Of a DNA stretch of 64,000 bases, positions 32,990 through 40,900 are shown piece by piece. This DNA is from Streptomyces sp. SID13726 (lineage in GTDB: Bacteria; Actinomycetota; Actinomycetes; Streptomycetales; Streptomycetaceae): positions 434,001-498,000 of the forward strand of contig NZ_JAAGLY010000002.1 in assembly GCF_010548375.1 (NCBI RefSeq), given 5' to 3'. The notes under the pieces are model-generated. The model saw nothing but the letters and a program-made list of their open reading frames with translations, had not been told where the DNA came from and did not search any database. How positions within the stretch are numbered: position 1 is the stretch's first letter; each line of letters begins with the position of its first letter. Both the position numbers and the translations under genes were made by a program.

Positions 32990-33922
32990 CTATGGAGTTG
33001 CTGAGAAGTCGAAGAGTTCTGCCGGGTTGTCCACCATCAGCAGGCGAAGATGTGCGGGGTCGGGTGCGATGTGCTCGACGAGGTCGACGAGCAGCCCGTC
33101 GTCGGGCGCGGCGCCGACGATGTTGACGTGCGGATAGTCGGTGCCCCACACCACCCGCTCCGGCGCGTGCTTCACCAGGCCTGCGGCCAGGGCGACCGCG
33201 TCGGCGTACGGCGGCCCCTGCCGAGAGATCCGGTCGGCACCGCTGACCTTCACCCACACCCGGCCGGTGTCGAGCAGCGCGCGCAGGCTGCGCGGCGCCG
33301 TTCCGTCCGGCCCCGCGGTGAGGTCGACGCGCCCCATGTGGTCGACGACCACCTTGCCCGGCAGCGCGCGCACCAGGTCGCCGAGGAGGGCGATCTCCTC
33401 GTCGTGGACGTGGAGTTGGGCCGTCCAGCCGAGTCCGTCGACGCGTTCGAGGACGGAGTCGATCTCGGCGCGGGTGGGCGGGGTGCGCAGATGGGGCAGG
33501 AAGTTGAGCCGGAAGCCCCGTACGCCGGCCCGGTGCAGTTCCTCGATCTCGCCCCGGGTGGTCGTCGCACCGATCAGGGCCACACCGCGCAGACGTCCGT
33601 CGCCGGTCGCGAGGGCGTCCAGCAGGCCCGTGTGGTCGTTCCCGTGACACGAGGACTGCACGATCACGGCCCGGTCGAGCCCCAAGTGGGCATGCAGGGC
33701 GCGCACTTGGTCCTTGGGGGCGTCCAACGGCGTGAAGGTGCGGTCCGGGGCGTAGGGGAAGACGTCGGCCGGGCCGAGGACGTGGCAGTGGGCGTCGCAG
33801 CTGCCCGGCGGGAGCAGCAGGGAGGGCTCGCGCGGGGGGGGGGGCGGGGGCGGGCAGCCGGGCGAGGGAAGCAACTCGGCCTGCGCGGCGGCCGGTTCAC
33901 GGACCACGGCGGGCTCAGTCAC
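32990..33922 (-). CDS. 2-pyrone-4,6-dicarboxylate lactonase-like amidohydrolase
   Basis: A 310-residue member of the LigI-like amidohydrolase group, which opens lactone rings in aromatic degradation. The signature CDAHCHVLGPADVFPYAPDRT starts near residue 42 (metal ligands His45 and His47), with LHVHDEE, VVDHMGR and the C-terminal VVWGTDYPHVN. The first 36 residues are a low-complexity Pro-rich leader encoded partly by a run of eleven G on the top strand (33834-33844). GTG 33922 overlaps the SDR stop by eight bases. Probable function: hydrolysis of a pyrone or muconolactone-type intermediate; exact substrate not certain. Confidence 0.88.
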   Translation of the reverse strand: MTEPAVVREPAAAQAELLPSPGCPPPPPPPREPSLLLPPGSCDAHCHVLGPADVFPYAPDRTFTPLDAPKDQVRALHAHLGLDRAVIVQSSCHGNDHTGLLDALATGDGRLRGVALIGATTTRGEIEELHRAGVRGFRLNFLPHLRTPPTRAEIDSVLERVDGLGWTAQLHVHDEEIALLGDLVRALPGKVVVDHMGRVDLTAGPDGTAPRSLRALLDTGRVWVKVSGADRISRQGPPYADAVALAAGLVKHAPERVVWGTDYPHVNIVGAAPDDGLLVDLVEHIAPDPAHLRLLMVDNPAELFDFSATP

Positions 33923-34763
33923 AGCGGGCCGTCATTCCGCCGTCCACGACGATCTCGGTGCCGGTGACGAAGCGGGCCTCGTCCGAGGCGAGGAAGAGGG
34001 CCGCGTACGCGGTGTCACGCCCGTCGCCCATGAAGCCGAGCGGGATACGGGCCTGCCGCTGGGCGAGCAGCTTCTCCACGTCACCGCCCGCGCGTTGGCC
34101 GGCGAGGCGGGCCTCGACCATCGGGGTGTGCAGCTGCCCCGGGACCACGGTGTTCACCCGGATGCCGTCGGGGGCGAACTCCACGGCGGAGACCCGGGAC
34201 AGCTGGATGACGGCCGCCTTGGCCGCCGCGTACCCCACCTGAGCGGAGCCGGTCCAGCGCAGCCCGGACGCTGAGGCGGTGTTGACGATCGTGCCCCCGC
34301 CACCGCGCCGCATGATCGGGACGGCGTACTTGCAGGCGAGGAAGGCGCTGGTCAGGTTGGTGCGCAACTGCCCCTCCCAGTCGTCGAGAGCGAGGTCCAC
34401 CGCGCCCCCGGCCCGGGAGCCGCCGACGTTGTTGACCAGTACGTCGATACGTCCCGCCGTCCGCTCGCACTCCGCCAAGTGGCCCTGTACGGCCTCGGGT
34501 TCGGTGACGTCCAGCACGGTGGTGTGCGCGGTGCCGCCCTCTTCGCGGATCTGGCGGGCGGTGACCTCCAGGGACTCCTTGTCACGGTCGGCCAGGAAGA
34601 CGGTGGCGCCTTCCCGGGCGAAGATCACGGCGGTGGCACGGCCGTTGCCCCAGCCGGGGCCGACACTGCCGGCGCCGCCGATGACGGCGATACGGCCCGC
34701 GAGCCGGCCGAGCCGTCGGTCGGACAGGTCTTCGGGCAAGCCTTCGGGCAGGTCTTCGGGCAC
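33915..34763 (-). CDS. SDR-family dehydrogenase
   Basis: A 282-residue short-chain dehydrogenase with the canonical Tyr178 and Lys182 (GYAAAK) and the Ser in NTASAS. The glycine-rich loop is longer than usual (GGAGSVGPGWGNG). The N-terminus has a small internal duplication (PEDLPEGLPEDL). The GTG at 34763 follows AGGGAG; extending the frame to 34838 would place two operators within the gene. First gene of the SDR-lactonase operon, so it probably makes the lactone that the next enzyme opens, as the LigC dehydrogenase does for LigI, although that enzyme is of another family. Confidence 0.9.
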   Translation of the reverse strand: MPEDLPEGLPEDLSDRRLGRLAGRIAVIGGAGSVGPGWGNGRATAVIFAREGATVFLADRDKESLEVTARQIREEGGTAHTTVLDVTEPEAVQGHLAECERTAGRIDVLVNNVGGSRAGGAVDLALDDWEGQLRTNLTSAFLACKYAVPIMRRGGGGTIVNTASASGLRWTGSAQVGYAAAKAAVIQLSRVSAVEFAPDGIRVNTVVPGQLHTPMVEARLAGQRAGGDVEKLLAQRQARIPLGFMGDGRDTAYAALFLASDEARFVTGTEIVVDGGMTARCD

Positions 34764-34789
34764 GGGTTCTCCCTCACTAGGGTTGCCGA

Positions 34790-34821
34790 AACTGTCGACA
34801 GTTCTAGCTAGGTGTCGACAG
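34790..34821. promoter_or_regulatory. TGTCGACA sites 6 and 7, SDR-lactonase operon
   Basis: Two sites 20 bp apart: AACTGTCGACAGTT (34790-34803, a perfect 14-bp palindrome) and GTGTCGACAG (34812-34821). They lie 27-58 bp upstream of the SDR start, in the 119-bp divergent region shared with the aldolase gene. The 20-bp spacing, about two helical turns, would suit cooperative binding. Confidence 0.75.
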
Positions 34822-34863
34822 AAAGTAAACATCAGCACCCTGTGAGCGCGAGTATTGCCATTA

Positions 34864-34873
34864 CTGTCGACAG
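34864..34873. promoter_or_regulatory. TGTCGACA site 8, aldolase gene
   Basis: CTGTCGACAG ending ten bases before the ATG of the HMGL-like gene and touching its GAGGG ribosome binding site. It could block transcription or early elongation. Confidence 0.72.
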
Positions 34874-34882
34874 AGGGTTTGG

Positions 34883-36217
34883 ATGGGGGCCATGGACAAG
34901 CCCTCCGTGTTCACCCCCGAGGAGATCGCCCGCTTCCGCGCCGAGCTGGCGCTGCGCCGCGCACCCGGCGCCCACGAGCCGGGCCGCTGGTCGGTCAGTC
35001 CGCTCAACCGGCGTACGGATGTGGTGGGTTCACTGCCCCCGTCGGTGCGGCTGCGGGACGCGACCCTGCGTTCGGTCGAGACACTGCCTGGCGTCGTCGC
35101 GACCCCCGGGGCGAAGGCGGACTTCCTGCGCCGGCTGGTCGGCAGCGGGGTGCCCGAGGTCGTCACGGCGGGCCTCGGCGGGCGAGGCGACGCGGCCCTC
35201 AAGGACGAGGTGCGGCTGGTCAAGGAGGAGAACCCGGACTGCCGGGTGGTGTGCCCGCTGATGCGCTCCCCGGCGGACGTCGACCGCGCGGCCGCGGCCG
35301 GCTACGACGCCGTACAGGTGTGGGTGCAGGCGTTCGGGGAGACCTCGCTGATCTACCGGGCGCCGGTGTACGAGAGTGCCTGGCGCGGCGAGGAGTGGCG
35401 GTCCGGGGACATCCCGCGCGACCGGGCGGCCGTACTGACGCATGCGGCGCGGCTGGTGTCGTACGCCCGTGAGCGCGGGCTCGAGGTGATCGTGCCGCTG
35501 CTGATGGTGTCGTACGCGACCGAGGAGAGTCATGAGGAGTCCGTCACCGTGCTCGCCGGTGCGGGCGCGAGTGAACTGACCCTGTTCGACGGGCCGGGCG
35601 CGATGAGTCCCGAGGCCTACGCCCATCTCGTACGGCTCACCCGGGCCCTGGCTCCGGACGTCGAGGTCGGCCTGCATCCGCACAACACCTTCGGCCTGGC
35701 CGTGGGTTGCGCGGTCGCCGCGGTCCGGGCGGGAGCCTCGGCGGTCGAGCTGTCGGTCAACGGCTACTGCGGCGGCCCAGGCAACGCCGACCTGGCGGCG
35801 ACGGCCCTCGCCTTCGAGGCGCTGTACGGCGTGGAGACCGGCATCAGGACCGAGCGACTCACCGAACTCGCCCGGGCGGGACAGGACCTGACGGGATATC
35901 ACACCGCGTGGAACCATCCGGTGACCGGCACTCACGCCTTCTGCTGGGGAGGCTTGGACTTCATCACCCAGGAGACGGCGATCGACCCGCTCCTCCACAA
36001 CTGCCTTGAGCCGGAGCTGGTGGGCAACTCCCGGGCCGTCCCCTTCACTCCGGACAGCGGCCCCTACACGCTGGCCGACCGGCTGGCAGCACTGGGCATC
36101 GAGCGCGGACCGGCCGAGGTGGACGACATCCTCGTACGGGCAAGGGAGTTGATGGCGCGCGAGGGGCGGCTGCTCACGGACGGGGAGTTGGCGGAGCTGG
36201 CCGCGCGTCCGCGGTGA
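34883..36217 (+). CDS. HMGL-like (DRE-TIM) aldolase or lyase
   Basis: A 444-residue enzyme of the DRE-TIM metallolyase family (HMG-CoA lyase, homocitrate/isopropylmalate synthase, hydroxy-oxo acid aldolase). The catalytic segment is LRDATLR (Arg58, Asp59) and the metal ligands lie in GLHPHNTFG near residue 253. A long C-terminal part follows the barrel. It probably cleaves a hydroxy-keto acid formed after lactone opening, or condenses an acyl group. ATG 34883 has GAGGG upstream; ATG 34892 is possible. Divergent from the SDR-lactonase operon and behind its own TGTCGACA site. Confidence 0.82.
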   Translation: MGAMDKPSVFTPEEIARFRAELALRRAPGAHEPGRWSVSPLNRRTDVVGSLPPSVRLRDATLRSVETLPGVVATPGAKADFLRRLVGSGVPEVVTAGLGGRGDAALKDEVRLVKEENPDCRVVCPLMRSPADVDRAAAAGYDAVQVWVQAFGETSLIYRAPVYESAWRGEEWRSGDIPRDRAAVLTHAARLVSYARERGLEVIVPLLMVSYATEESHEESVTVLAGAGASELTLFDGPGAMSPEAYAHLVRLTRALAPDVEVGLHPHNTFGLAVGCAVAAVRAGASAVELSVNGYCGGPGNADLAATALAFEALYGVETGIRTERLTELARAGQDLTGYHTAWNHPVTGTHAFCWGGLDFITQETAIDPLLHNCLEPELVGNSRAVPFTPDSGPYTLADRLAALGIERGPAEVDDILVRARELMAREGRLLTDGELAELAARPR

Positions 36218-36224
36218 CGGCGAC

Positions 36225-36250
36225 GGGCCCCGATCGAGTGATCGGGGCCC
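36225..36250. terminator. bidirectional hairpin between aldolase and peptide genes
   Basis: An 11-bp perfect stem (36225-36235 pairing with 36240-36250) with a four-base loop GAGT, between the aldolase stop at 36217 and the stop of the convergent small peptide gene at 36266. Confidence 0.85.
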
Positions 36251-36265
36251 GCGGCGGGGGTTTCG

Positions 36266-36457
36266 TCAGTGCAGGCCGAGGTAGGCGTTGGCCGCGACAC
36301 CCTCGGTGGAGACGAGCGCGTCGACGTCGGCGCAGACGGCGAGCGGGCCGACCTCGAGGTGGAGGGCGGCGCCGGTCGAGACGGCGACACCACCGGAGAT
36401 GCTGTCGAGGTCCGCGTCGTGGATCTCGGTGGTCTCGAAGCGGGGGGCGGAGTTCAT
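36266..36457 (-). CDS. orphan double-glycine-leader peptide, RiPP/bacteriocin precursor-like
   Basis: A 63-residue peptide. Residues 1-23 look like a leader: acidic, ending DADLDSISGG, the double-glycine pattern cleaved by C39 peptidase transporters. The 40-residue remainder is hydrophobic, with one cysteine and two VST motifs (VSTG and VSTEG). ATG 36457 follows GAAAGGAAA about 11 bases upstream, and a terminator follows its stop. No modification enzyme, peptidase or transporter gene lies near, so processing would rely on distant genes. It may be a bacteriocin, a modified peptide precursor, or an unrelated small protein. Confidence 0.6.
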   Translation of the reverse strand: MNSAPRFETTEIHDADLDSISGGVAVSTGAALHLEVGPLAVCADVDALVSTEGVAANAYLGLH

Positions 36458-36803
36458 GGCGGCGCGTTTCCTTTCGCGGAAGCAATGTCGAGAACGACCC
36501 CCGGATCGAAGCATGCCCTGAGCATCACCGCCAGTTAACTGCGTGGCGAAACGGGCGCACGGCTCCATCAGCCGCGCAATCCGATCACCGAACTCACCTG
36601 TTCCTTCACACGATTCGCCGCCGCTATCGGACACAACGGGCTCATGACCGCGACGGTCCGGTCTTCCCATGACCTAGTGGTGAACGGTGTGCAGGTTCAC
36701 CGGATTTTCGATGGCCGCCCCTCGGATCCGTGGCCCGTCTCCCCGTCGAAAAACGTTTCACATACCGTGTGGGTAGACTTGCGCCGGCCGCGACGAGGAG
36801 GGG
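36458..36803. promoter_or_regulatory. divergent regulatory region of the peptide gene and LacI gene
   Basis: A 346-bp gene-free stretch. It holds a 10-bp palindrome CAGTTAACTG at 36532-36541 upstream of the peptide gene, a LacI-type site (AAACGTTT, 36751-36758, in the context GAAAAACGTTTCAC) and a possible -10 TAGACT at 36774-36779 for the LacI gene. Nothing else is recognised. Confidence 0.5.
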
Positions 36804-37937
36804 GTGACCAGGGTGTCCGTCCGCCCCGCCCGTATCCAGGAGGTCGCCGCCGCGGCCGGTGTGTCGGTCTCCACGGTGTCGAACGTCCTGAACCGGCCCG
36901 AGCGGGTCAACGCGCGTACCGCCGAGCGGGTCCGGGCCGCGGTCGCCGCGCTCGACTACGTCCCCCATCCGGGGGCCGCCGGGCTGCGCACCGGGCACTC
37001 GTCGTCGATCGGCCTGGTGCTGCCGGACGTGACCAACACCTTCTACTCGCGCATCGCCCGCGGTGCCGCCGACGCGGCCTACGAACACGGCTATTCCCTG
37101 GTGCTCTGCGACAGCGGGGACGCGCCGGAGCGGGAGCAGGGGTACTTCACGATGCTCGCCGAACAGCGGGCCGTGGGCGCGGTGGTGGTCCCGCTCGGCG
37201 CCGACCCCACCCGGCTGACGCGGCTGCGCGAGCGCGGTGTCCCGCTGGTGCTGGCGGACCGTGCGATACCCGTCCAGGAGGGCTGTTCCGTCTCGGTGGA
37301 CGACATCGCCGGCGGCCGCATCGCGGTGCAGCACCTCCTGGACCGCGGGGCGCGCGACCTCCTCGTCGTCAACGGCGAGCGCACCATCCGCCAGTGCGCG
37401 GACCGCTACCAGGGCGCCCGCCAGGCCGTGCGCACCCGGCGCGAGGCACGGCTCGGGCAGGTCGTCGCCGGGGAGATGACGGTGGCGCACGGCGCGGAGA
37501 TCGCCCGGCGGCTCGACGAACTGCCCGACGGGGTCTTCTGCACCAACGACTTCCTCGCGGCCGGACTGTGCCGTGCTCTCGGTGAGCGCGGGGTGCGGAT
37601 TCCGGAGGACGTCCAGGTCGTCGGCTACGGCGACCTGGACATAGCGAGCTTCGTGGGCACCACCCTCACGACGGTCCGGCAGCCGGTCGAGGAGCTCGGC
37701 AGGGCGGCCGTCGAGATGCTCCTCGACGAGGTGGAGGCCCGCGCCGAACACACCCATGAGACAAGGGTGTTCGCGCCCGGGCTGGTCCTGCGGGACTCCA
37801 CCCTCGCCGCCTCAGACGGCCCGCTCCAGCCTGACCGGGCCGAACAGCCCCGACGGCAGCTGGGAGGGGAAGGCCCAGGCGGTCGGCGTGGCCTCGGCCA
37901 GATACGGGGCCAGGGTGTTGTGGACGGTCACGTCTAG
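36804..37937 (+). CDS. LacI-family regulator of the rhamnoside locus
   Basis: A 377-residue repressor with HTH at residues 11-33 (IQEVAAAAGVSVSTVSNVLN) and a periplasmic-binding-like sugar-sensing domain (GLVLPDVTNTFYSRIARG). The usual family C-terminus (LVLRDST) is reached about 38 residues before the stop. The extra tail is encoded within the 3' end of the convergent GH106-like gene, a 126-bp overlap. GTG 36804 lies close to GAGGAGG; GTG 36813 has a better spacing. It likely controls itself, the GH106-like gene and the MFS gene through AACGTT-centred sites. Confidence 0.88.
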   Translation: MTRVSVRPARIQEVAAAAGVSVSTVSNVLNRPERVNARTAERVRAAVAALDYVPHPGAAGLRTGHSSSIGLVLPDVTNTFYSRIARGAADAAYEHGYSLVLCDSGDAPEREQGYFTMLAEQRAVGAVVVPLGADPTRLTRLRERGVPLVLADRAIPVQEGCSVSVDDIAGGRIAVQHLLDRGARDLLVVNGERTIRQCADRYQGARQAVRTRREARLGQVVAGEMTVAHGAEIARRLDELPDGVFCTNDFLAAGLCRALGERGVRIPEDVQVVGYGDLDIASFVGTTLTTVRQPVEELGRAAVEMLLDEVEARAEHTHETRVFAPGLVLRDSTLAASDGPLQPDRAEQPRRQLGGEGPGGRRGLGQIRGQGVVDGHV

Positions 37938-40900
37938 GCGCACGGTCCGCCCTGCGGTACCGCGGAGTTCGAAGCGGTACGGCGCGCAGAACGCCTCCCC
38001 GACGGACTCGCCGTCGACGGACACCTCGACGCTGCCGCGCACCCGGCCCAGATCCAGCACCGGATCCACCCCGGGCGGCACCTCCAGCGTCCGCGAGTAG
38101 GTCACCCCACCGCTCCAGCCGCCGAGCCCCGCCTCACCCCAGTCCCCGAGCGGCAGCGGCGCGGGGACGGTGTGCGCCCGCACCGGCCCGCTCCAGGCGG
38201 AGCCGCCGCGCAGGAAGGCCGTGGGTTCGGTGACGACCTCGAACTCCGTTGCCGTGTCGAGGGGTTGAGGCAGCCTCAGTTCCCCTTCCTGCACCAGGAG
38301 TTCTTTACCGTCCTCGGACTTCACCCGTGCTGTCAGCTCCAGCGGCAGGTCGAGCCTGACCGTGCCCGGCGGCACGGTGAAGCGGAAGCGCTGCTCGGTC
38401 TCCCGGAGTTCGTCGGTGGACCGCAGCGGAAGTACGGCGGTGCCGAGCGCCGGGGCGCCGGTGAGCCACTCGGTGTCCGGCAGCGGGTGGGGCCGTACGG
38501 CGGCGTAGCAGTGCTGCAACTCCCCCCAGCGTCCCTCGTGTTCGAGGGTGAGGCCGTGCCACTCCCCCGTCCGGGCCTCCCAGCCGGGGCCGCTGACCAG
38601 GGCGGTGGAGCCCGCGACCAGGTCGACGAACACCGCGTCCCGCACCTCGACGCTGTCCGCCACGACGTCGAGGACGTGCTCGCCGCCGCCCAGGGTGAGT
38701 TCGTGCCGGAAGAACATCGGCACCGCGCCCCAGTCGGACTCGTAGTACTCCGTCTTCTCCTGCCGCGCCACGACGGTCCCGTCGAGCAGGACGGTCACGC
38801 CCACCGCGGCGCCGACGACGAGCACGGCCGCCGCGCCCTCCTCGGGGATCTCAAGTCGGCCGCGGTAGGTGACGGTTCCGTCCGGTCGTACGTCGTCGGG
38901 CAGGCACATGAAGTGCGGGCGGGGGCCGAACCCGTCCGGGAGGGACAGACAGAAGTAGCTGCCCAACGGGGTGTCGGGGGCGCCCGCGATGGCCCGGGGC
39001 CGGTCCTCGGCGTCGGACAGCTCGTACTCCAGCACATTGCGGTCCTGGTCGACCCGCACCCGGGCGGTCGCGAGACAGCCGCCGCTCGTGTCGAGCCGAC
39101 TGCCGTTCCACCACACGCGTTTGACCGCCGCCGCGCCGAGATGCAGGTCGGCGGGGCCGCGATGGCCGGTCTCGACGACGGTCCGGACCCGGGCGACGGT
39201 CCCGCGCACGGGCACCGGCACCCGGACGAACTCCTCGGGAACCAGGCCCTTGTTGCCGAGCAGACCGTAGGGATCGGGGATGCCACGACTCGACGAGTAC
39301 AGCAAGACACCCCAGGCCGCGGACGCCAGCGCCTGCTCCCCGGCGAGGATCCGCTCGACGGCCGCACGGTCCAGCGGCTCGGGCGCCTCGGCGGCGGGCA
39401 CGGGTGGCAGGACACGGACCCGGTTGCCGTAGGTCACCCGGGACGTCTCCCAACCACCCTCGGTCCCCGACCAGTTCATGGTCCAGATCTGCGGTGCGTC
39501 GACGGAGGTTCCGGCGGGCAGGGCGAGGTCGCCCCAGGTGTTGTCCATGGTGGGGGCGAGGCTGCCCTGCCAGCCGGTCGAGAGGTCGATCGTCTCCGGC
39601 GGACGTGGCGTCCGTGGTGCCGACTCACGTGCCGCAGAAGGCCCTTCGTGCCGTACGACCGCCGCGGACGGCCCTTCGCGCCATACGACGAGGGCGGCGG
39701 GGGCGCCGTCGAGCGGGACCTCGATGGTCGAGACGCCGTCGGCGACGGTGACGTGTCCCGGGCGGCGGGCGCCGGTCGCCGGGTTCCAGATCTCGGCCTC
39801 GGCGATCTCGGCCCGGACCGTGACGGACGAAGTGCGGGCGTAACGCGTGGGGTCGGCCTCGTGCTTGCCGCGGGCCGGGTCCACCCGGGCGTCCGGGCAT
39901 GCCCCGGTGACCAGGGCGATGGCCTCCTCGCCCTTCCTCCGCACGAGCAGCGGTACTTCGCCGGTCGCGTATCCGGCCGCGTCGGCGACCGAGGCGGCGC
40001 CGGACTCGGCGTCCGGCGCCCGCTCCAGGCGCGGGTGGGCCAGCAGCGCCGCCACGACGGAGTCATCGCCTGCGGTCCCGGCCGCGTGGGTCGGCGGGCG
40101 GCCCACCACGACGACCCGCCCGCCGGCGTCGAGGAGATCGGTCAGCCGGCGGGCCGTCTCCTCCTCCAGGACGCTCGCCGAGGGCAGCAGGACCGCGCTG
40201 TAGGCCAGGTCCCGGACGCGCAGGGCGCCGTCGCCCGCCTTGGCGGCCTGGACCGAGGCGTCATCGATGACGTCGAAGGAGATCCGGTGCCGGTCAAGGG
40301 CGCCGACGGCGGGCCGGAGCCAGTTGTTGGTGCCGCACAGGTCGAGGTAGTGGCGCTGGGTCTCGTCGACGTCGGAGTGGGCGGCGCCGAGGCGGCCGTT
40401 GCCGAAGTGCTGGACGGGCACGTCCACGGGGATCAGCGACTGCATGGTGGCGGTGGGGTGCAGGACCGCCACGTCGGCGCTGTAGGTGCCCCAGGACAGG
40501 AGGGAGCAGAGCCGGGCGACGGCCTGGGAGAACGCGGGGTACTGCCGCCAGTAGGGCTGACGCCAGTCGGTGGAGGGCGCCGCCCACTCGAACCAGCCGC
40601 CCGCGGTGCCGAAGTAACTGGCGTGCGGGTTGTACAGGTTGGCGCCGCCGCGTACGAAGGGCAGGAGCCAGTCGTAGGTGTCCTCCAGGGTGCCGCCCCA
40701 GCCGGAGGAGTGGAACGCCTCCATCCAGACCCGCTCGTGGCCGTAGAGGTGGGCCATCGAGGAGTGCACCTTGGCGTCGCCGTGGTGGTCGCTGCCCGCG
40801 GCGCTGTAGTGGCGGTGGGTGCGGAAGTAGTCGGTGTAGAGCTGGGTCGACTGGGCCGGGTAGCCGGAGCGGGCGGGATTGCTCTGGTCGCAGCCCAGGA

